Assembly (NCBI GenBank): GCA_946497585.1
Contig: CAMMLF010000017.1
Location: 1 to 17,654, forward strand
DNA length: 17,654 nt
Reading direction: 5' to 3'
Origin: an uncultured Clostridium sp.
Lineage (GTDB): Bacteria > Bacillota > Clostridia > TANB77 > CAG-508
In this document: positions 1 to 8,427 of the stretch, in pieces
Layout: every line of letters starts with the position of its first letter
Numbering within the stretch: the stretch's first letter is position 1
The notes under the pieces: model-generated
What the model saw: only the letters and a program-made list of their open reading frames with translations
Told to the model about the DNA's origin: nothing
Database searches by the model: none
Made by a program: the position numbers and the translations under genes

Positions 1-1
1 T

Positions 2-187
2 CAACCAATACATCTTATAATTTATTTAATATTTATATATTCAGCAGGAGAAATTGCAACCGAAGCACCGTTAATAGGCATTATTTTTATAATAGCTTTA
101 GATTACTCAGAAAGAATAGTAAAAAATGCATTCAAGCTAAGAGGAGGAAAGGGACTACGAGAGATAAAAATGCCTTGGAAAAGCTAA
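2..187 (+). CDS. C-terminal fragment of an unidentified membrane protein (5' end outside window)
   Basis: Frame 2 is open from the window edge to a TAA at 185-187, giving 61 residues. The visible part has two hydrophobic stretches (around IIYLIFIYSAG and PLIGIIFIIAL) and then a basic tail ending in MPWKS. This looks like the last one or two membrane helices followed by a cytoplasmic tail. No family motif is recognisable. It lies upstream of, and in the same direction as, the secretion-like operon, with an 81-93 base gap to the next gene, so it may be an upstream subunit; that is inference from position only. Confidence 0.55.
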   Translation, partial: QPIHLIIYLIFIYSAGEIATEAPLIGIIFIIALDYSERIVKNAFKLRGGKGLREIKMPWKS

Positions 188-280
188 GTGTTTCATTTTA
201 AATAAAAACTAGGTAAGATAAAAACGCTATAAAACTTGCATTGCGTGTTTCCGTAAGCAAAGAAAGGATTGGGATTTGAT

Positions 281-1759
281 TTGAAGAAAAAAAGAATTAT
301 TATTATTGTAGCAATAATTTTAGTATTAGCAATTATAATTGTTGCTAGAATAGTTATAAATGCTAATAAACCTAAAACTTCTTTGGATGATTTTTCTTCT
401 GTAAGAGAAATAGTAGAATATGACGGACATGAATATATTTCTATGGAAAACTCTACGGAAGATGGATATGAGAAGGATATTTACATAAATTTTAGTAGAC
501 CTAGCATAAATGATGATGGTACAACAAATCAAAATTTATATGAAATAGTTATAAGCCATATCGCTGGAATGCTTACAGGTCAAAACTTTAGACTAATAGA
601 CACAGATAAAAATATTGTTGTAAAAATACAATTTAATGATAATGATGAAGTAAGTCTTTATACTATAAATGATGACGCAAAATATTGGGAACACATAAAA
701 TCAAACTACCAAATAGATAATTATACAAATGAAACTTTAACAAGTATGACTATTACATCACAAGTCTTAGCAAATATAATTAATAATAATTGGATTTACA
801 ATAATATAAATTTAGGTACAAGAGAAAGCACAGTAGATAATTATGAAATATATTTTGATGAAGGCTATAAAGTAAGAAAATTAGGTTCAGAAATATACAA
901 TATAGTTTTTACGCAAAATTATAACGGACAAATATTAAGTGAAATCACATCCACAACAAGTGTAGAAAATGTGGAAAACATACTTGGAAAACCTACATAT
1001 GAAGATGATAATAATGGCATAATAGGATACAAATGCGAATATTTTTACATATTCTTTACTGGAGATGAAATTTCAATATATCAACCAGATAAATATGATG
1101 AAGAAGATAGCCAAAAATTTGGAGAGCTTGTAACAGAGCTTAATCAAACAGGAGATATGAATACCTTTTTAAATAGATTGACAGATTTGTATCCAAATTA
1201 TGCTTCACATTATACATACAATAATTACGTAAATATTGTATATCCATTACAAGGATTTGAAGTTACAATGGGAGCTTCAAGCAAAAATGGAATTACATTA
1301 TATAGTAATTTTCAAGGATATATAACAGACAGTATAACAATGGACGATTTAAAACAAAACAAGCAAATGCCAGCAAATGTATATACTAGATTAGATACAA
1401 ATTTGGTATTTAGTGAAGAAATGCAAAGAAAAGAAATAGATGATTTTAATAGGAATCCATATGATGAGGCTTATGTCTTGGTAACAGAAGATTACTCAGT
1501 AATTAATAACCGAGAAACTTATTCGTTTTATTCAAGAGATAAGACAAAAATAGATTCTTCATTAGCAATAAGTAATTTTACAAATATCATTGCATATAAT
1601 CAAACAACTTTTGTATATGGTGTGCAAAATGACGGTATATATGTTTATAATGCAGAAAATTTGAGCCGAACAAAAATTGTAGAAGGACAAGGCAATTTTA
1701 AAATAGATAGAATAGAAAATAATACAATTTATTATGACAATACATCTGTAAATTTATAG
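281..1759 (+). CDS. Membrane-anchored extracytoplasmic protein of the secretion-like operon, function unknown
   Basis: I chose TTG at 281 (492 residues) because the AGAAAGGA ribosome binding site ends at 268, which abuts the in-frame TTG at 269 and leaves it no spacing. The protein begins LKKKR and then has one strongly hydrophobic helix (about residues 6-25, mostly I, V, L and A). The rest is a soluble extracytoplasmic region rich in Asn, Tyr, Asp and Thr. A central segment (ENILGKPTYEDD... followed by beta-rich FYIFF) has the look of a small alpha/beta repeat. The C-terminal 60 residues contain repeated short beta-strand patterns (FVYGVQNDGIYVYN, then NTIYYDN) like blades of a propeller. 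No catalytic motif is seen and no family is recognised. Its stop overlaps the ribosome binding site of the NlpC/P60 gene (TAGGAGGAG), so the two are probably translationally coupled. A scaffold or wall-channel role is inference from context. Confidence 0.8.
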   Translation: MKKKRIIIIVAIILVLAIIIVARIVINANKPKTSLDDFSSVREIVEYDGHEYISMENSTEDGYEKDIYINFSRPSINDDGTTNQNLYEIVISHIAGMLTGQNFRLIDTDKNIVVKIQFNDNDEVSLYTINDDAKYWEHIKSNYQIDNYTNETLTSMTITSQVLANIINNNWIYNNINLGTRESTVDNYEIYFDEGYKVRKLGSEIYNIVFTQNYNGQILSEITSTTSVENVENILGKPTYEDDNNGIIGYKCEYFYIFFTGDEISIYQPDKYDEEDSQKFGELVTELNQTGDMNTFLNRLTDLYPNYASHYTYNNYVNIVYPLQGFEVTMGASSKNGITLYSNFQGYITDSITMDDLKQNKQMPANVYTRLDTNLVFSEEMQRKEIDDFNRNPYDEAYVLVTEDYSVINNRETYSFYSRDKTKIDSSLAISNFTNIIAYNQTTFVYGVQNDGIYVYNAENLSRTKIVEGQGNFKIDRIENNTIYYDNTSVNL

Positions 1760-1768
1760 GAGGAGTAG

Positions 1769-2683
1769 ATGAACTTATTAAAAAAAGTAACTAAAAAAAT
1801 AATAGCTTTCATTTTAATGATTCTTATAATAGGTTTAACATGCACTCCTAAAGTAACTTTTGCATCAAGCACAACGGCTACTACAACAGATGCATCGGGC
1901 ATGACAGAAGATCAGCTTAGGGATAGTTTTGTTAATGCAATAGTTGGGTTTTATAATCAGCATGGTTCTCAATGTAGCTATAGCGTTGCAGGTAGAGCAA
2001 AAACATATATAAATGGTGCAAATGCAGAAATTTATCAATTCGATTGTGTTGGATGGGTAAGCTGTGCTTTTCACTGGTTTTTAAGAATAGGAAGTGATAC
2101 GGCATTTACAATATTTGTTGACCCAACAAAAAATGCCGGATATGCAGAAGATGATACAGCACAATATATTTCAGGAATAGGTTCGCAATATTTTCAAAGA
2201 ATAAATGATATTTCCCAAGCCAAAAAAGGTGATGTTTTAGTATATAAGCAAAGAGGGGAAAAGCAGCACGTCGCTATTTATATAGGTAATGGACAAGTTC
2301 TAGACATGCGTACAGACGGACTAGGAATAAGAAGTATTAATGATACATATGCCTGGGACTTTGTAGCACATTTATATAATTTCGAAGGAGTAACATTTAC
2401 ACCTATTGAAGATGGGGCAGAACTTCCAGAAGAAGGCGGAAATTGGGATGTTGATGAAGTTGATTTGGATGAAATTGCAGAATTATTTCAATATGATGGA
2501 ATGCCACCAACAGTTATATACGAAAGTGAAGAGGTAGATGTATTTAGATGGCTATTTGATGGAATAAGTGGATTTATGGACTTCATAGCTGGAATGATAA
2601 TATCTATTATAAAAATGCCAATACTAGGATTTACAGGAATGCTAGAGGACTTTGTAGATTCAATGCTAACAGGACTGAATTAA
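1769..2683 (+). CDS. Secreted NlpC/P60-type cell-wall peptidase with C-terminal membrane segment (VirB1-like role)
   Basis: 304 residues. ATG 1769 follows AGGAGGAG at the end of the previous gene. A signal peptide (residues 1-32, KK then a hydrophobic core, VTFA/S cleavage) is followed by a cysteine-peptidase domain of NlpC/P60 type. The nucleophile is probably Cys93 in FDCVGWVSCAFHW. The general base is His167 in the motif KKGDVLVY...HVAIYIGNG. Asp179 in QVLDM sits where the third polar residue usually lies. Such enzymes cut peptide stems of peptidoglycan. The acidic linker (about 213-260) ends in an unusual hydrophobic or amphipathic C-terminus (about 260-300, FDFIAGMIISIIKMPILGF-like) that probably keeps the enzyme at the membrane or in the complex. 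Gram-positive conjugation systems carry comparable hydrolases (VirB1-like, for example Orf14 of Tn916 and TcpG) to open the wall for the channel. Catalytic activity is predicted, not shown. Confidence 0.88.
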   Translation: MNLLKKVTKKIIAFILMILIIGLTCTPKVTFASSTTATTTDASGMTEDQLRDSFVNAIVGFYNQHGSQCSYSVAGRAKTYINGANAEIYQFDCVGWVSCAFHWFLRIGSDTAFTIFVDPTKNAGYAEDDTAQYISGIGSQYFQRINDISQAKKGDVLVYKQRGEKQHVAIYIGNGQVLDMRTDGLGIRSINDTYAWDFVAHLYNFEGVTFTPIEDGAELPEEGGNWDVDEVDLDEIAELFQYDGMPPTVIYESEEVDVFRWLFDGISGFMDFIAGMIISIIKMPILGFTGMLEDFVDSMLTGLN

Positions 2684-2779
2684 TAAGTAAAAATATAAAA
2701 ACTTACACATAAGTAGAAAAGTACTAACTAATATAAAAAAAGATTGGCAAATAAAAAAATAGCGAGAAAGGAGATAAAT

Positions 2780-5700
2780 ATGAAAAAACACATATGCAAA
2801 AACATTTTACAAATATTAATTTGTGTATTTGTATTTATTATCCTTTTTTCGAATTTTAAAGTTAATGCAACCGACACAAACCTTGCAGAAACAAGAACTT
2901 ATACAGTAAGACAAACAAATACATTTTTTACATCAAGTGCTGGATATAGTGTGCAAGCAACTGTAATGGTGCCGGATGCAGGAACATTAGATGTACAAGA
3001 TATGCCACTTGTTGTAATGTGCCATGGTTATACAGGAAATAAAAATGGTGATGATAATCACTTTATAACTTTAGGCTCAACACTTGCAAAAAATGGAATT
3101 GCAGCAATAACAATAGATTTTCCGGGCTGTGGAGCAAGCTCAGCAGATGACAGTCAATACACATTAACAAATATGTATGCAGATATAGATGCAGCAATAG
3201 ACTATATGATTAACAATTATAGCATAAACACTTCACAAATAGGACTTGTAGGACATAGTATGGGTGGAAGAGTTGCATCATTATACACTCAAAATGGTTC
3301 TCATAGTGTACAAGCATTAGCACTTTGGGCTCCAGCTAATGGTGATGGCACAAATGGCCTAGAATTCTTAGAAGGAAACAATTTTGGATTTAATTATAGT
3401 CAAGAATTTGTAAACCAAATGAACAGTTCACACCCAAATTCTGCTCTAAGCAGTTTTTCAGGAAGTATATATTTAGCAATTGATGGGGTTGATGCATCAG
3501 GAGAAGGCATAATAAGCAGTAACACAATGAACGAGACTGCAAATGCAGTAAGATCAGCTGGTGGAACAGTAGAAACAGATTTATATAGAAATACAAACCA
3601 TAATTTTAATGATAGTGTTGGTAATGGCGGACAAGTTGTTACAGAAACAGCTAATTTTATATCTAACACTTTTTTAGGAAGAGATATAGCATCAGACACT
3701 GAAGGAGGACTACTTACTAATACAGAAGAAATTCCAACAGTTACAATAGAGGACATTATTTTTAACAGAGTTCCTATATTAGATGTAAACTTCTTTTCAG
3801 ATACAGCAGGTGGAGAAACAGTAAATTCAGGTAGCCCAGTAGACATTATAAGAAACAGTGTTGCAACTTGGTATGTTGCTTTTAGAAATTTGGCTATTGT
3901 AAGTTTGGCTGTCATAATCATTTATGCAGGCATAAGAATGGCAATTTCTACCATTCCACAAGCTAAAGCAAAATATAAGACAATGTTAATTGGATGGGTG
4001 CAAGCTATAGTCATTGTATTAGTAATTCATATGATAATGATAGTTGTGCTAAATCTTAATAGTAGTTTAATAGCTACTTTGCAAGATGCACTAGATTCGC
4101 GTATGGCCACAATAGGTTGGACAGCAGAAGATGCAATTGAAGGTACAATATATGAAACAATAAGAACAAGAGCATATGCTATAGCTTTTGGTGTAGCAAT
4201 ACCAGCAACCATAATGTATGTAGCATTGTTTATAATAAAAATTAGATTTTTGTGGGTATATTTAAAAAGGCTTTTCACTATAGTAATTTTAATTATTATT
4301 GCACCATTTATAGGAGCAAAATATGCAATAGATGCTACAACTGGAAAAAAAGGAACATCATTTAGCAGTTGGTTATTTGACTTTACATTTAATGTTTTAA
4401 TACAAGCGGTTCATGCAGTAGTATATACTGTACTAATAAGTTCAGCTATAAGCTTTGCATTTGACTCTATTGTAGGATATATTATTGCATTAATCATGTT
4501 AAACTTTATACTAAGTGCTGATGAAATTTTTAGAAATATATTTGAATTTGATAAGAGATCTTCATTAACAAAAGATACTGCAAAACAAGAAGGCTACAAA
4601 GAAATTATGGAAGATTTTGCAGGAGCAGTATTTGCAGGTCAAGTAGTTAAAGGAGCATGGGGATTTGCAAAAGGTGTAGGAAGAACAGCAACAGGAGCAG
4701 GCAAAACAGTATATAATGAAGTAACAAGAGGCTTTGAAGAAGTAGAAGATAATGTAAATAACTTCTTAGATAGTATAGATAGAAAAATAGAAAATGCAGT
4801 ATCTGCATCAAGTACTACTGGAAGTCCTAAAAGTTTGGATGATGTAAGAGGAAATATTGCAAATATTATTCATTATCAAGCACAAATTAGAAGACTATCA
4901 AGAAAAAAAGGAACAGTTGGAGTAAAAGCAAGACATTTAAAAAATGCAATAAATTCAAACAGAAAGAAGAGATATACAGCAAACTTCAAGCTTGTTAAAA
5001 ATACATTAGTAGGAGTAGGAAGTGTAATATTAGCAATACCGCTAACTGTTGTAAATACAACATCAGGAGCTGCTATGATGACAAAAGGTATTCTTACTCT
5101 TAAGAAGACAACAGGAAAGAAACATTACAAGAAAGGCAAAGATGGCAAGATTATAAAACAATCAGATGCAGAATATAAACAAGAAAAATACACAAGTAAA
5201 AGAGATAAGCAATATTCAGCAGTGACATTATTACAATCAATTAGTGATCAAGAAGATGAAATTACAGATAAATTTGCAGTCTTAAGAAGAGATACTAGCA
5301 TACCAACTGACAACATAGATGAATTTAAGAAAATGCAAAATATTATTTTAGTAGAAGCTAGTGGAACAATTATAGATACTATTATAAAAGAATATATAGA
5401 AGATAATCACATAAAATCTATTGATAATTCTTCAATAAATGGTATAATAGATGAAGTAGCGGATAAGCTTGGAATAGATGTTACAGGAGACAATGCTACA
5501 AAAAATATTATAGGTAGCAGAGCAAAATCAAAAGTAATATTTATGAATGAAAAGAAAAGAGCTAAAGAAGCGGAAAAAGGCAAAGAAATAGAGCCAGATA
5601 AAGTAAAATACACAAATGATGATGTAATACAAATAATACAAGAAAGTATATCTGAAACAAGAGTTGAGAAGAAATTTACAGATGTATCAAAAGATTTGTT

Positions 5701-5785
5701 TACATTAGATAGAACAATTAAGCAATACAAAAAGAAGGCAAAAACAACTTATAGGGAAGCAAATAGATTCTTAGAAAACCTATAA
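2780..5785 (+). CDS. Alpha/beta-hydrolase fused to a VirB6/TrbL-like polytopic membrane protein
   Basis: ATG 2780 (1001 residues) is preferred over an in-frame TTG at 2744 because GAAAGGAG lies 7 bases upstream. A signal peptide (1-30, VNA/T) leads to an alpha/beta-hydrolase domain (about 40-300): oxyanion loop CHGYTG (81-86), nucleophile elbow GHSMGG with Ser160, candidate acid Asp235 or Asp238 (AIDGVD), and His274 in NTNHNF. Next comes the channel-like part (about 325-590): NFF, IRNSVATWYVAFRN, then several helices, the loop AKAKYKTMLIGW, VYLKRLFTIVILIIIAPF, and DEIFRNIFEFD. These elements match the next gene's product block for block. The C-terminal 410 residues are Gly/Ala-rich, then basic, with one more hydrophobic stretch (740-770) and a charged, probably coiled, tail. 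VirB6/TrbL proteins form the inner-membrane channel of type IV secretion systems. The fusion to an apparently intact hydrolase on the outer face is unusual. The hydrolase substrate is unknown. Confidence 0.85.
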   Translation: MKKHICKNILQILICVFVFIILFSNFKVNATDTNLAETRTYTVRQTNTFFTSSAGYSVQATVMVPDAGTLDVQDMPLVVMCHGYTGNKNGDDNHFITLGSTLAKNGIAAITIDFPGCGASSADDSQYTLTNMYADIDAAIDYMINNYSINTSQIGLVGHSMGGRVASLYTQNGSHSVQALALWAPANGDGTNGLEFLEGNNFGFNYSQEFVNQMNSSHPNSALSSFSGSIYLAIDGVDASGEGIISSNTMNETANAVRSAGGTVETDLYRNTNHNFNDSVGNGGQVVTETANFISNTFLGRDIASDTEGGLLTNTEEIPTVTIEDIIFNRVPILDVNFFSDTAGGETVNSGSPVDIIRNSVATWYVAFRNLAIVSLAVIIIYAGIRMAISTIPQAKAKYKTMLIGWVQAIVIVLVIHMIMIVVLNLNSSLIATLQDALDSRMATIGWTAEDAIEGTIYETIRTRAYAIAFGVAIPATIMYVALFIIKIRFLWVYLKRLFTIVILIIIAPFIGAKYAIDATTGKKGTSFSSWLFDFTFNVLIQAVHAVVYTVLISSAISFAFDSIVGYIIALIMLNFILSADEIFRNIFEFDKRSSLTKDTAKQEGYKEIMEDFAGAVFAGQVVKGAWGFAKGVGRTATGAGKTVYNEVTRGFEEVEDNVNNFLDSIDRKIENAVSASSTTGSPKSLDDVRGNIANIIHYQAQIRRLSRKKGTVGVKARHLKNAINSNRKKRYTANFKLVKNTLVGVGSVILAIPLTVVNTTSGAAMMTKGILTLKKTTGKKHYKKGKDGKIIKQSDAEYKQEKYTSKRDKQYSAVTLLQSISDQEDEITDKFAVLRRDTSIPTDNIDEFKKMQNIILVEASGTIIDTIIKEYIEDNHIKSIDNSSINGIIDEVADKLGIDVTGDNATKNIIGSRAKSKVIFMNEKKRAKEAEKGKEIEPDKVKYTNDDVIQIIQESISETRVEKKFTDVSKDLFTLDRTIKQYKKKAKTTYREANRFLENL

Positions 5786-5799
5786 TAAAGGGGTGAAAC

Positions 5800-8331
5800 A
5801 TGAAAAATAACCTAACCAAAAAGGTACTAATTATTATTTTAACATTTTTATTACTAGTGGCTTGTATTCCAAATAGTGTAAAAGCTATAACTGTTGACTT
5901 GGATGTTGATACGGATTTCTTTAGAGATATGTTTATTAACTATTATATGGAATCATTAGGAGTAGCTCAAAATGTAGCAGCAACAAGTACAGACGCTCTT
6001 TTTAACCAATATGATAATGCAGATGAAAGATTAGTTAACGAATATAATTCAGCATACCAAAGCAGTACAGCAACCGATGAACTACAAAAAAGAAGAGATG
6101 CATTAAGTCAAGCTATATCAACAGTTTTTGAAGGAACAAATTTGGCACAAAATGCTGATACTATAGTATCATATGCTGATGTTGGTGAAATTAATGTAGA
6201 AAATGTACGAGATGATATCATTGCATATATGGAAAATACATATAACATAAGTGATACACAGCAAGCAACACAAATAGCCGAAAGTGTTATTGCAAGATAT
6301 AATGAACTTGTAGGAGATAATGAAGACAGTTTATCATATCAAGAAAAATTGGATTTGCTTCAACAAGCAATTGATGAAATTGTAGAAGAACAAGGTTTAG
6401 GTGGAGTTGACTCTGATGAGGTTATAGGCTCATCTGACCAAGACACAAGCACAGACCAAGGCCCAACTGTTGGTAACTTAATAGATGGTTTAGCAGGTAT
6501 AGTGTTTTGGGTACTTAAATTAATACCAATGCTTGCTGGCTGGCTATTATTAAGAATTATAGGACTAGCAATTGATGGAATAGATGGTTTAGTACATGGA
6601 CTTCCACTAGATAGGATATTATTTAATGAAATACCTCTACTTAGCGTAAATTTTTTCCAAGATGTAGACTCAAGTGTATCAAATGCATTAGTAATAAATA
6701 GCATTAGAGACCAAGTATCTGTATGGTATGTTGCAATTAGAAACTTATCAGCAGCAATTTTAGCAGTAATGGTACTTTATGTTGGTATAAGAATGGCAAT
6801 ATCTTCAGTTGCAGAAGAAAAAGCAAGATATAAAAGAATGCTTGTAGACTGGGTTGTAAGTTTGGTATTACTATTCGTATTACATTATATTATGATACTT
6901 ATTATTAATATAAATGATGGAATAGTAGCAATTTTAGCAGGTGCTAATCCTGGAAGTACAGGAGATGCACTCACAATAATGGATGACCTTTGGGTCAAAG
7001 CTATGGCGTCAGTATTCTCATTTACAGAGCAAGTTGGATATATGGCACTATATTTTATGCTTGCAATTATGTGTTTTGTATTTTTTGCAACATATGTAAA
7101 ACGTATGATTACTATAGCATTCTTAATAATGATAGCGCCTATTATTACCATTACATATTCACTGGACAGAATGGGAGATGGAAAGTCCCAAGCATTAAAT
7201 ACATGGTTTAAAAACTTTGTATATAACATATTACTACAACCATTTCAATGTATAATCTACTTAGCGTTAGTAAAAACAGCAATAGATTCAATCTCAGCAA
7301 ACAATTTATCTTCTGTTGTTATTGCAATTATAATGGTGTTCTTTATGTACGAAGCAGAAGATATTATAAAAGAAATATTCCACTTCGAAGGAAAGAGTGT
7401 TGCAAATACTATTGCACAAGCTGCATTGGTAAGCAGTGCTATAGGACTTGTTTCTAAAGCAGCAGTAACAAAAGCAGCGGTTAAAGGATATGCTGGAAAT
7501 ACACCTTCACAAAATAATAATCAAGGTGGACAGCCACAACAACCACAACAACCTCAACAACCGCCAGCTACATCAGACAATCCTTGGGAAGATTATGCAA
7601 ACGATTCAGACAATTATATGGACAATTCAGCAAATAATAGACAACAAGAAAATCAGCGACAAAATAATACTCCAGAACCAAGCAACAGACAAAATCAGCC
7701 AAATCAGCCAAATCAACAAACTGGAAACAAAAAAGGAACTATTGGCGGAGTTGTTGGAAATATTGCAAAAAAAGCCGGCGTGGCAGCATTAAAAGGAGCA
7801 GCAAAATTACCTTTAGCAATAGCTCTAGGAGCAGCTTCACTTGGAACTGGTAATTTATCAAATGCAATAACTGGTGCTCAAACCGGTTGGGGCATTAGTG
7901 GAAATATATTATCAAATGAATCAGAAAAAGGTCATATACATAATTTTGCAAAAATATACAATGACTTAGTAGGAGCAAATGGACAAAATATTTATGCAGG
8001 ACATGACAACAACTGGATAAGAGAGCATACTAAAGACTTGTTAAATGGTGATGTTCAAGCAAAAGATTATGAAAAAGAATATTATGATGCTATACTTAAA
8101 GAAATGGACCGTTATATAGACCAAGGACTTTCAGCAGATGATGCTGTAACACAGGTAGAACAAAATGTTGCTGGTATACAAGGAGGTTACTTAGGAGAAG
8201 CTACCTTAAGACAAAGATTTACAGGTAGAATAAATCAAGTTATAAACAGAAGAAGAAATAACCACAATTATAATTCTCCAGATGGAGATGTTAATAATAA
8301 TAATGAACCAGAAGATGATGAAAATATATAA
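5800..8331 (+). CDS. VirB6/TrbL-like polytopic membrane protein, paralogue of the preceding gene
   Basis: 843 residues. ATG 5800 follows AAGGGGTGA, 14 bases after the previous stop. It has a signal sequence (1-29), then a helical Gln/Asn/Asp-rich extracytoplasmic domain (about 31-220), then the membrane block (about 225-530). Shared landmarks with the preceding protein are NFFQDV, SIRDQVSVWYVAIRN, EKARYKRMLVDW, TYVKRMITIAFLIMIAPI, a DRMGDGKSQALNTWF loop, and EDIIKEIFHFE. The cytoplasmic tail starts with a low-complexity Gln/Pro/Asn region (about 570-645, with QPQQPQQPQQPP), followed by an Ala/Gly-rich hydrophobic stretch (about 650-690) and a charged end. As a VirB6/TrbL-type subunit it would help form the translocation pore. 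Two VirB6-like genes side by side suggest a hetero-oligomeric pore or duplication with specialisation. Family assignment rests on layout and conserved positions, not on a search. Confidence 0.85.
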   Translation: MKNNLTKKVLIIILTFLLLVACIPNSVKAITVDLDVDTDFFRDMFINYYMESLGVAQNVAATSTDALFNQYDNADERLVNEYNSAYQSSTATDELQKRRDALSQAISTVFEGTNLAQNADTIVSYADVGEINVENVRDDIIAYMENTYNISDTQQATQIAESVIARYNELVGDNEDSLSYQEKLDLLQQAIDEIVEEQGLGGVDSDEVIGSSDQDTSTDQGPTVGNLIDGLAGIVFWVLKLIPMLAGWLLLRIIGLAIDGIDGLVHGLPLDRILFNEIPLLSVNFFQDVDSSVSNALVINSIRDQVSVWYVAIRNLSAAILAVMVLYVGIRMAISSVAEEKARYKRMLVDWVVSLVLLFVLHYIMILIININDGIVAILAGANPGSTGDALTIMDDLWVKAMASVFSFTEQVGYMALYFMLAIMCFVFFATYVKRMITIAFLIMIAPIITITYSLDRMGDGKSQALNTWFKNFVYNILLQPFQCIIYLALVKTAIDSISANNLSSVVIAIIMVFFMYEAEDIIKEIFHFEGKSVANTIAQAALVSSAIGLVSKAAVTKAAVKGYAGNTPSQNNNQGGQPQQPQQPQQPPATSDNPWEDYANDSDNYMDNSANNRQQENQRQNNTPEPSNRQNQPNQPNQQTGNKKGTIGGVVGNIAKKAGVAALKGAAKLPLAIALGAASLGTGNLSNAITGAQTGWGISGNILSNESEKGHIHNFAKIYNDLVGANGQNIYAGHDNNWIREHTKDLLNGDVQAKDYEKEYYDAILKEMDRYIDQGLSADDAVTQVEQNVAGIQGGYLGEATLRQRFTGRINQVINRRRNNHNYNSPDGDVNNNNEPEDDENI

Positions 8332-8383
8332 TTAATTCTTAGACTGTTTAAAGATATTTAGCTTTAAGCAGTCTAAGAATTAA
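8332..8383 (+). repeat. Perfect 15-bp inverted repeat extending to a 22-bp stem between operon genes
   Basis: TTAATTCTTAGACTG (8332-8346) is exactly complementary to 8369-8383. The pairing continues inward through one G-U and six more pairs (TTAAAG with CTTTAA), leaving an eight-base loop at 8354-8361. The stem begins directly after the stop codon at 8331. No T-run follows on the plus strand, so it does not look like a full terminator. An mRNA processing or stabilising hairpin that sets relative expression of upstream and downstream genes fits better. The role is inference. Confidence 0.85.
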
Positions 8384-8427
8384 GAAGAGTTTATATAAAT
8401 CAACATAAAAGGTAGGTGAGAAGATAA

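Noticed and set aside
188..268. Possible stem TTGC/GCAA (about 240-260) before the first complete gene
   Set aside because: Only four pairs; no promoter or regulatory class recognised.
3400..3921. 173-codon minus-strand open frame inside the hydrolase-VirB6 gene
   Set aside because: It lies wholly inside a gene with clear domains, has no ribosome binding site, and its Ser/Leu/Val-rich sequence is typical of the antisense of such DNA. Similar minus-strand frames at 5407-5730, 6360-6704, 6885-7229 and 13778-14050 were dropped for the same reasons.
7490..7792. 100-codon plus-strand frame in the Gln/Pro-rich tail of the second VirB6-like gene
   Set aside because: Its His/Asn/Gln-rich repeats are the out-of-frame reading of CAA/CCA repeats in the real gene, and it has no ribosome binding site.
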